Of a stretch of 6,013 nt of DNA, positions 1-4,697 are shown one piece after another. The notes under the pieces are model-generated. The model was given only the letters and a program-made list of their open reading frames with translations. It searched no databases and was not told where the DNA came from. Where the stretch lies: contig CAJQQJ010000111.1 of assembly GCA_905480445.1 (NCBI GenBank), positions 1 to 6,013 on the forward strand, read 5' to 3'. This DNA comes from an uncultured Alphaproteobacteria bacterium (GTDB taxonomy: Bacteria; Pseudomonadota; Alphaproteobacteria; UBA7985; CAJQQZ01). Position 1 is the first letter of the stretch; each line of letters starts with the position of its first letter. The translations under genes and the position numbers were made by a program.

Positions 1-486
1 CACAGAGTCCAACAAGACCATCGAGGCTATTTCACCACCAGATAGAACGTAATCGCCAACGGAGATTTCTTCTATTTCGTAGTGATCTATCACTCTTTGA
101 TCCAGACCCTCAAAACGCCCACAGATGAGTTTTACACCTGAAGAGTTTGAAAGCTCTTTAGCCCGCCTTTGGGTCAACTGCTTTCCCCTCGGCGAGAGGT
201 AGACAAGAGACCCCGGTTGATCACTAACAGATTCAATCGCTTGAGAGACAACATCAGGGCGCATGACCATACCCGCACCGCCGCCAGAAGGCGTATCGTC
301 TACGGAGCCATGTTTGTCATAACCGAAGTCTCGAATGTTCACAGTGTTGCAGTTCCACTTACCTTCTACCAAGGCGCGGCCGGCCAAGGAGAAACCTAAT
401 GAGCCCGGGAACATGTCCGGGAACAAGGTCAATACTGTAGCTTGCCAAGGTGACGTGGAATCAGCGACTGTAGGTTTAGTGAACAT
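1..486 (-). CDS. trmD: tRNA (guanine-N1)-methyltransferase TrmD, partial (C-terminus off the left edge)
   Basis: TrmD methylates N1 of G37 in tRNAs using S-adenosylmethionine and prevents +1 frameshifting; it is a cytosolic SPOUT-class (trefoil-knot) homodimer. The 162 visible codons give TLFPDMFPG (residues 20-28), IRDFGYDKHGSVDDTPSGGG (51-70), GMVMRP (72-77), YLSPRGK (96-102), CGRFEGLDQRV (122-132) and SVGDYVLSGGE (142-152). The last two are knot and SAM-site motifs. The frame is open to base 1 and stops short of the region that holds the catalytic Arg and Asp in the E. coli enzyme (255 aa). The ATG at 486-484 overlaps the rimM stop by 11 bases, which suggests translational coupling. This start adds about 13 residues before the usual Trp-x-(A/G) beginning; no later Met precedes that Trp, and I know similar short extensions in alphaproteobacterial TrmD. 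Identity is secure; the exact start is slightly less so. Confidence 0.95.
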   Translation of the reverse strand, partial: MFTKPTVADSTSPWQATVLTLFPDMFPGSLGFSLAGRALVEGKWNCNTVNIRDFGYDKHGSVDDTPSGGGAGMVMRPDVVSQAIESVSDQPGSLVYLSPRGKQLTQRRAKELSNSSGVKLICGRFEGLDQRVIDHYEIEEISVGDYVLSGGEIASMVLLDSV

Positions 487-1036
487 TGCCGTCCTCGTCT
501 TGAGAGAGGATGACGGCCGGTTGATCCAGAACCACTTCTCTTTTCGCCATGTCGACCTTTGGAAAGATCTCTTTGGTGAAAGGAAAGAGTTCCTTTTTGC
601 CAGTAGATGAAAGAACAACTTCTAGAATATCGCCTGCACCAAAATCGAAAAGAGCAGAAACGGCTCCGATCTCTTTTTGGTCAGAATCGAGAACTTTTAA
701 ACCAACGAGATCGTCAGCATAAAACTCATCTTCTTCTTCGATATCAGGAAGCTTCTCTCGGTCAATGAATAGCTTCAGGCCTTTGATGGCCTCGGCTTCA
801 TTGCGATCAGAAACACCATTAATTTTGCAAAGTATGCTGCCTTTTGCTGAACCTGTAATGTCCAACTCGTAGGACTTATCGCCCTGCTCGTTGGTCAAAG
901 GACCATAGCTAAGGAGATCGCCGGGGTCTTCGAGAAAGCTTTTGACTTTCACTTGACCACGAACACCGTGGGCTGCCACAACGACGCCAGCACAGAGTTT
1001 GCGATTTTCATCAGACATGATTTGTTCCAGGTTCAT
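476..1036 (-). CDS. rimM: 16S rRNA processing / 30S maturation protein RimM
   Basis: RimM is an assembly factor that binds ribosomal protein uS19 and helps mature the head of the 30S subunit. The 186-residue product has normal length and the two expected barrels. The N-terminal RimM domain (about 14-95) contains CAGVVVAAHGVRGQVKVKSF, and the linker (about 96-105) is very acidic. The C-terminal PRC-barrel (about 104-175) contains EFYADDLVGLKV, DFGAGDILEV and LFPFTKEIFPKVD. It lies 15 bases after rpsP and overlaps trmD, the standard rpsP-rimM-trmD order. The start is uncertain. The first ATG (1036) has no clear Shine-Dalgarno site. The second in-frame ATG (1018, Met7) has a short GGA about 7 bases upstream and gives MSDENRKLC, closer to the usual RimM beginning. 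I list the longer form, but Met7 is a real alternative. Confidence 0.95.
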   Translation of the reverse strand: MNLEQIMSDENRKLCAGVVVAAHGVRGQVKVKSFLEDPGDLLSYGPLTNEQGDKSYELDITGSAKGSILCKINGVSDRNEAEAIKGLKLFIDREKLPDIEEEDEFYADDLVGLKVLDSDQKEIGAVSALFDFGAGDILEVVLSSTGKKELFPFTKEIFPKVDMAKREVVLDQPAVILSQDEDGNVH

Positions 1037-1051
1037 CGGCTTAACGCAAGA

Positions 1052-1441
1052 TTACTCTGCCGCTGCTTCTTCAGCAGGAGCAGCAGCGGCTTCTTCAGCA
1101 ACAATACGAGCATCTTCTGCTTCCTGAAGACGCTGTTGAGCTTTAGCTTTTGGCTGGCTCTTCTTTGTCTGTTCAGGAATAGAAGGCGCTGCGCCTAGGC
1201 CAGCTTGTGAAAGCAAACGTGCAACGCGATCCGTCGCCTGAGCGCCCTGAGACAGCCAGTGTTGGATACGCTCGTCTTTTGTGACAATGCGGTTTTCGTG
1301 CTCTTTTGGCAGCATAGGATCGTAAGAACCTACGCGTTCAATGTAGCGACCATCACGAGGGCTGCGAGAGTCCGCAACAACGATCCGGTAAAAAGGACGC
1401 TTTTTTGCGCCTCCGCGTGCCAAACGAATTTTCAATGACAT
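1052..1441 (-). CDS. rpsP: 30S ribosomal protein bS16
   Basis: bS16 binds 16S rRNA in the 5' and central domains and is needed for 30S assembly. The first ~80 residues are the canonical fold: [20 protein letters not shown] (1-20), [20 protein letters not shown] (21-40), DP, then [22 protein letters not shown] (56-77). At 129 residues it is longer than E. coli bS16 (82 aa). The extra ~45 residues start with a Lys/Gln-rich stretch (about 92-104) and end in an Ala/Glu-rich tail holding two copies of EEAAA, encoded by a direct repeat of GCTTCTTCAGCA (plus strand 1065-1076 and 1089-1100). Such tails are common in alphaproteobacterial bS16 and are probably disordered. A good Shine-Dalgarno AAGGAA (1447-1452) sits 5-6 bases before the ATG. 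It follows ffh by 48 bases with no terminator visible between them, so cotranscription is likely. Confidence 0.98.
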   Translation of the reverse strand: MSLKIRLARGGAKKRPFYRIVVADSRSPRDGRYIERVGSYDPMLPKEHENRIVTKDERIQHWLSQGAQATDRVARLLSQAGLGAAPSIPEQTKKSQPKAKAQQRLQEAEDARIVAEEAAAAPAEEAAAE

Positions 1442-1489
1442 GAATTTTCCTTGTCTTTCTTTCGGTTTGATTGAGTTTTAGTTTAAGTC

Positions 1490-2866
1490 TTAACCACCAA
1501 ATCGGGGTGGCGTTCCGCCGCCGGGCATTAAACCCGACAATCCTTGACGCATGAGGCCTTTTTTGCCCATCTTCTTGACTTTTTTCATCATGCGTTGTGC
1601 TTCGCTATGCTGTTTCATCAGCTTGTTGACTTCTTGAACAGAAGTCCCTGAACCGCCAGCAATTCTAATTTTTCGAGAGGCCTTGATAACTTCAGGCTTA
1701 TCGCGTTCTTTTTTTGTCATCGAGGAGATGATTGCCAACTGTCGGTGGATGATTTTGTCATCGATATTGGCACTGGCCATCTGCGCCTGCATCTTTGCAG
1801 CGCCCGGCAACATAGAAACCAGAGAATTGAGTCCGCCCATCTTAGTGAGCTGTTGAAGCTGTTGAGCAAGGTCGTTCATATCGAACTTACCTTTCTCCAA
1901 CTTCTTCGCCATTTTCTTGGCGTCTTCTTCCTCAACGTTGAGCGCGGCTTTCTCGACGAGTGAAACGATATCGCCCATGCCAAGAATACGGCTGGCAACA
2001 CGGTCTGGGTAGAAAGCTTCGACGTCGTCGATCTTTTCACCAGTACCCAGCAGCTTGATAGGGCAACCCGTTACAGCGCGCATAGAAAGTGCAGCACCAC
2101 CACGTGCATCACCATCAATACGAGTGAGTACGATACCAGTTAGATTGATTCGATCCGTAAAGGCTTGCGCCGTGACAACGGCATCTTGACCGGTGAGGGC
2201 ATCGGCAACCAACAGAGTTTCATGAGGGTTCGTCGCTTTTTCAATTGCCGCAACTTCAACCATCAAAGCTTCATCTATGGCCAAACGACCAGCGGTATCG
2301 AGCATGACAACGTCATAGCCTTCGAACCGGGCCATCATCATCGCACGTTGCGCGATCTGAACTGGCAATTCACCAAGAACGATCGGCAAGGTCGGTACAT
2401 CGATCTGCATGCCGAGGATACGAAGCTGTTCTTGAGCAGCCGGACGTCTCGTATCGAGCGACGCCATGAGAACTCTTTTTTTCTCAAGTTCTTTCAGGCG
2501 TTTGGCAATTTTGGCCGTTGTTGTCGTTTTACCAGAACCCTGCAAACCAACCATCAGGATCGGCATCGGTGGGTTGCCGGTGATGTTGAGTGATGGTGTT
2601 TCTGGCCCTAGTGTTTCCACCAAGATGTCGTTGACGATTTTGACAACCATCTGGCCAGGTGTGATTGAACGAACAACCTCTTGACCAATCGCGGCTTCTT
2701 TTACTTTAGCAATGAAATCGCGGGCAACAGGCAGGGCCACATCGGCTTCAAGGAGAGCGATACGGATTTCACGCAAGGCGGCGCTGACGTCTTCTTCGCT
2801 TAGCGCGCCTCGTCTTTTCAGTTTGTCAAATACATCACCAAGTTTGGTGCTTAAACTATCAAACAT
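1490..2866 (-). CDS. ffh: Signal recognition particle protein Ffh (SRP54)
   Basis: Ffh binds 4.5S/SRP RNA and hydrophobic signal sequences on nascent chains, and delivers ribosomes to FtsY at the inner membrane in a GTP-driven cycle. The 458-residue length is typical. In order: N domain helical bundle (1-~95, with ALLEADVAL at 37-45); G domain with P-loop GLQGSGKTTT (107-116), DTRRPAA (138-144), DTAGR (190-194), TRIDGDARGG (248-257) and GTGEKIDDVEAF (274-285); Met-rich M domain (~325-458) with SMLPGAAK (351-358) and the RNA-binding RKIRIAGGSG/VQEVNKL block (398-416). The TK.D guanine-specificity motif reads TRID; I recall this as usual in Alphaproteobacteria, so not a defect. The tail GLMPGGG..PRFGG is also usual. 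The Shine-Dalgarno is weak. A 5-codon out-of-frame ORF overlaps the start, and a terminator-like hairpin lies about 40 bases upstream. Confidence 0.99.
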   Translation of the reverse strand: MFDSLSTKLGDVFDKLKRRGALSEEDVSAALREIRIALLEADVALPVARDFIAKVKEAAIGQEVVRSITPGQMVVKIVNDILVETLGPETPSLNITGNPPMPILMVGLQGSGKTTTTAKIAKRLKELEKKRVLMASLDTRRPAAQEQLRILGMQIDVPTLPIVLGELPVQIAQRAMMMARFEGYDVVMLDTAGRLAIDEALMVEVAAIEKATNPHETLLVADALTGQDAVVTAQAFTDRINLTGIVLTRIDGDARGGAALSMRAVTGCPIKLLGTGEKIDDVEAFYPDRVASRILGMGDIVSLVEKAALNVEEEDAKKMAKKLEKGKFDMNDLAQQLQQLTKMGGLNSLVSMLPGAAKMQAQMASANIDDKIIHRQLAIISSMTKKERDKPEVIKASRKIRIAGGSGTSVQEVNKLMKQHSEAQRMMKKVKKMGKKGLMRQGLSGLMPGGGTPPRFGG

Positions 2867-2986
2867 TACCCATCATTCTTTTGTTCAGGTCAGTTATGTG
2901 CAAACGAAAAAGAGCCCGTGCACGAGTCTTCGTGGACGGACTGAGCTCTTCAAAGCGAGCTTACACAACTATTCCTGTTCGGAACT
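2867..2986 (-). ncRNA. Candidate structured leader or small RNA upstream of ffh
   Basis: From the predicted start near 2986 to the ffh ATG, the minus strand holds three possible helices. A short hairpin TTCC/GGAA with a 5-base loop lies at 2972-2984. A weak helix pairs 2957-2961 with 2944-2948. A long terminator hairpin spans 2910-2950. The second and third share bases and cannot form together. RNA ending at the terminator would be about 80 nt; read-through RNA would be the ffh mRNA with a ~120-nt leader. I see no SRP RNA GGAA-tetraloop/A-C internal-loop signature and no close likeness to 6S RNA. From memory, an RNA motif upstream of ffh has been described in Alphaproteobacteria by comparative genomics; I cannot confirm that this is a member. 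The boundaries are inferred from the promoter and terminator, not measured. Confidence 0.4.
2903..2950 (-). terminator. Rho-independent terminator, minus strand, just upstream of ffh
   Basis: Read on the minus strand, AAGAGC (2950-2945), a 5-base bulge, CCGT (2939-2936), a C/C mismatch and CACGA (2934-2930) pair across the loop AGAC with TCGTG, ACGG and GCTCTT (down to 2910). The 3' arm runs directly into a tract of five T (plus-strand A at 2907-2911), then CGTTT. The plus-strand reading ends in GCTCTTCAAAGCG with no T tract, so polarity is minus. It lies between the likely promoter and the ffh start, so it would stop transcription before ffh rather than after a coding gene. Confidence 0.65.
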
Positions 2987-2992
2987 GCGCTG

Positions 2993-3021
2993 TCTCTAAC
3001 CCCTTTGTGGTGCAGGGTCAA
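2993..3021 (-). promoter_or_regulatory. Probable sigma-70-type promoter for the ffh operon / leader RNA
   Basis: On the minus strand a -35 box TTGACC (3021-3016; 5 of 6 to TTGACA) is followed by a 17-base spacer and TAGAGA (2998-2993; 3 of 6 to TATAAT). The predicted start is near 2986, about 120 bases before the ffh ATG. The -35 and spacing are good and the -10 is modest. It is the best candidate I see for the ffh-rpsP-rimM-trmD transcript. Confidence 0.5.
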
Positions 3022-3113
3022 GGCATTCTGCGATCAAATGGAGTCTTGGAAAGGAGTCGTAAGTCAGTTAAGTAAGACAAAGAAAAGCGCCATCAATCTG
3101 TGAGAAGCCCCTA

Positions 3114-3782
3114 ATGCAAAAGTCAGACTTTGTACTGCTAATGATTTTCGGACTATTGTCCGGCTGCAAGGGCTTTGTCGCATACCCAGATCAGTCGGGC
3201 TGGTCGCATTTTTTCCTCGACCGCAAAGGTCAGGTGTCCGTCGATAAGAATGGGCAGTATCGCGGTCAGTTGAAACTTGAACTGTTCCGACCTTTGCCCG
3301 TTGGCAGTCGGTTTGAACTGGAATTTGAAAATCACGGAGAATTCGGTGCTGCAAATTCTGTAGTGACCTTGCCAAATGTCACGACTTACCGCTTCCGCTC
3401 GCGAGCTTTGACTGGGTACCAAGTGAGCCAATCTGTTTCGGTGATTGTTACGGTCTATGAGGCCGGTGCCAGCAGTCCAATTGAACGTATCCGGGTGATT
3501 TTGCCTTTTGCGGAACCTAAACCGGAAACAGAAAAGAAAAAGTCCGGTGGCGGATTTGGTCTGCCTTCACTTTCTAAGGCTAGTGAACCGGAGGAAGTAG
3601 AAGTGAACCCAAACACGCAAAGCCTTGATTTGGCAACGACTTCGGAAGAATCGACAACTGTCTCTATTGTTGAACCGCCAGCCACTGCGACCGAGTCTTC
3701 TCGGTCCAAGCTGACAAAACCTTTTCAGGCTCTAAGTTTGCCAAAGGTTTCCAAAGGTAAAAGCGGTAGCTTTGTGAAATAA
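3114..3782 (+). CDS. Putative lipoprotein of unknown function
   Basis: I do not recognise this 222-residue protein. It begins with a short lipoprotein-type signal: one Lys (3), a hydrophobic stretch FVLLMIFGLLSG (6-17) and a lipobox LSGC with the acylated Cys at 18, followed by Lys, which does not signal inner-membrane retention. Residues ~30-133 alternate polar and hydrophobic residues in likely beta strands (GQLKLELFRP, SRFELEFEN, TYRFRSRAL, QSVSVIVTVYEA, IERIRVILPF), so a beta-sandwich-like domain is plausible. Residues ~134-222 are low complexity, rich in Pro, Glu, Lys, Ser and Thr, with two similar patches GLPSLSK (149-155) and LSLPKVSK (207-214); this part is probably disordered. A modest Shine-Dalgarno-like GAGAAG (3102-3107) is 6 bases from the ATG. 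The position before dapF recalls the small lipoprotein gene yifL (lptM) of enterobacteria, but this protein is much longer and not obviously related. It is a credible gene: intact frame, same codon style as its neighbours, and a signal peptide. Confidence 0.8.
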   Translation: MQKSDFVLLMIFGLLSGCKGFVAYPDQSGWSHFFLDRKGQVSVDKNGQYRGQLKLELFRPLPVGSRFELEFENHGEFGAANSVVTLPNVTTYRFRSRALTGYQVSQSVSVIVTVYEAGASSPIERIRVILPFAEPKPETEKKKSGGGFGLPSLSKASEPEEVEVNPNTQSLDLATTSEESTTVSIVEPPATATESSRSKLTKPFQALSLPKVSKGKSGSFVK

Positions 3783-3794
3783 GCACCTTATTTG

Positions 3795-3810
3795 CACAGC
3801 TTTTGCTGTG
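3795..3810 (+). other. Short perfect hairpin downstream of the lipoprotein gene
   Basis: CACAGC and GCTGTG pair perfectly across a TTTT loop, 13 bases after the lipoprotein stop. Downstream is GGTTGTAATG on the plus strand and CAAATAAGG on the minus strand, so neither direction has the run of T expected of a strong intrinsic terminator. It may act as a weak terminator or an mRNA 3'-end stabiliser between the lipoprotein gene and dapF. Confidence 0.3.
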
Positions 3811-3824
3811 GGTTGTAATGACAG

Positions 3825-3854
3825 TTGCCTAGTCTTGCCTAAAATCACTATATA
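3825..3854 (+). promoter_or_regulatory. Candidate dapF promoter, close enough for a leaderless mRNA
   Basis: TTGCCT (3825-3830; 4 of 6 to consensus) and TATATA (3849-3854; 4 of 6) are separated by 18 bases. The -10 ends six bases before the dapF ATG, which puts the expected start at or next to the A of the ATG. A direct repeat TTGCCTA (3825-3831 and 3835-3841) has a 10-base period, one helical turn, and could be an activator or repressor site or chance. This is the only promoter-like sequence I see in the 78-base gap. Confidence 0.4.
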
Positions 3855-3860
3855 GCCGCT

Positions 3861-4697
3861 ATGCAACAACGTAATTTCATAAAGATGCACGGATTGGGCA
3901 ATGATTTCGTCATTGTGGAATCTGCTGTGCCTGGACCGATCTTCAACGCGCGGCAAGCTCGACAGATCGCTGACCGGCGATGGGGTGTGGGCTGTGACCA
4001 ACTGATCACTATTGAGCCTTCGGCCAACAATGCTGCCGACATCTTTATGCGCATCCAAAATACAGATGGCAGCGAGGCTGAAGCTTGTGGCAATGCTACG
4101 CGCTGTGTCGCCAAGCTTTGGATGGATAGAACGGGCCAAGAAAACTTGGTGATTGAAACTTTGCGTGGCTTGCTTCCTTGCTGGAAAGCGTCGGATGGGT
4201 TGGTGTCTGTCGCCATGGGTGAGCCCCTTTTTGAGTGGCAAGACATTCCTCTTTCTGAAAAACAGGATAGCTTACATTTACCCATTGAGTGCCAAGGTTT
4301 GAGTGATCCTGTTGGATTGTCGGTCGGCAATCCGCACTGTGTTTTCTTCGTTGATGATGCCGAGACAGTTGCTTTCCGTGACATCGGCGCTGAAATTGAA
4401 CATCATCCGCTATTTCCGAACCGCGCCAATGTGCAGTTCGTTGAGATAAAGGATCGTGGTCAAATTCGACAGCGCGTTTGGGAGCGCGGTGTTGGTGTCA
4501 CAGAGGCCAGTGGGTCAGGAGCTTGTGCAGGTGCTTTAGCAGCTAAGCGACGTGGTATGACGGATCGCAACGTCGACGTTCATCTTGATGGTGGTGTACT
4601 AAATATTGCTTGGCGCGAAGACGATAACCAAGTCGTTATGACAGGCCCGACAAGCCACTCCTTCACTGGTCGACTTGATGAGGCTTTACTCGCATGA
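3861..4697 (+). CDS. dapF: Diaminopimelate epimerase DapF, with Ser at the second catalytic Cys position
   Basis: DapF interconverts LL- and meso-diaminopimelate, the step that supplies meso-DAP for peptidoglycan and lysine, using a cofactor-free two-cysteine mechanism. The 278-residue length is normal. Conserved blocks are FIKMHGLGNDFVIVE (6-20), GVGCDQL (42-48), NTDGSEAEACGNATRC (67-82, first catalytic Cys at 76), SVGNPHCVFFVDD (154-166), HPLFPNRANVQF (182-193) and VWERGVGVTEASGSGACAG (206-224). In the last, the family motif is ACGSGAC, with the proton-handling Cys (Cys217 in E. coli and H. influenzae numbering) first. Here that residue is Ser217 (codon AGT, 4509-4511); the downstream Cys222 is kept. 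All else looks intact. No convincing Shine-Dalgarno precedes the ATG, but this start gives the usual N-terminus; the next Met (9) would cut into the conserved strand. It overlaps mtaB by 4 bases. Family assignment is firm; full epimerase activity is not. Confidence 0.95.
   Translation: MQQRNFIKMHGLGNDFVIVESAVPGPIFNARQARQIADRRWGVGCDQLITIEPSANNAADIFMRIQNTDGSEAEACGNATRCVAKLWMDRTGQENLVIETLRGLLPCWKASDGLVSVAMGEPLFEWQDIPLSEKQDSLHLPIECQGLSDPVGLSVGNPHCVFFVDDAETVAFRDIGAEIEHHPLFPNRANVQFVEIKDRGQIRQRVWERGVGVTEASGSGACAGALAAKRRGMTDRNVDVHLDGGVLNIAWREDDNQVVMTGPTSHSFTGRLDEALLA

Noticed and set aside
2231..2245. TRID instead of TK.D in the Ffh G domain as a defective GTPase
   Set aside because: I recall TR.DGD as common in alphaproteobacterial Ffh, and all other G motifs are intact, so it reads as a lineage variant.
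2910..2950. The hairpin upstream of ffh as a plus-strand terminator
   Set aside because: The plus-strand 3' side continues CAAAGCG with no T tract and no plus-strand gene ends just before it; the T tract exists only in the minus-strand reading.
3046..3074. TTGGAA-17-TAAGTA as a plus-strand promoter for the lipoprotein gene
   Set aside because: Both boxes match the consensus poorly. It is possible, but too weak to list as a feature.
2712..3075. Plus-strand open frames running through the ffh 5' end and the gene-free region
   Set aside because: The first part is antisense to ffh and the rest crosses the terminator hairpin and promoter of the ffh leader. The Arg/Lys/Ser-rich translations show no family signal and no good Shine-Dalgarno.
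2881..3100. 4.5S SRP RNA or 6S RNA gene next to ffh
   Set aside because: Neither strand shows the GGAA tetraloop with its flanking A/C internal-loop motif of SRP RNA, nor a long rod with a central bubble as in 6S. Only short hairpins and the terminator are visible.
3064..3431. Minus-strand open frames opposite the start of the lipoprotein gene
   Set aside because: The plus-strand frame has a signal peptide with lipobox and an alternating beta pattern; the antisense translations are compositionally random and mutually overlapping.
3732..4384. Long minus-strand open frames antisense to dapF (3732-4241 and 3848-4384)
   Set aside because: They lie opposite a gene with clear family motifs throughout, their translations look like no known protein, and they have no supporting start signals. 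They are shadows of dapF codon structure.
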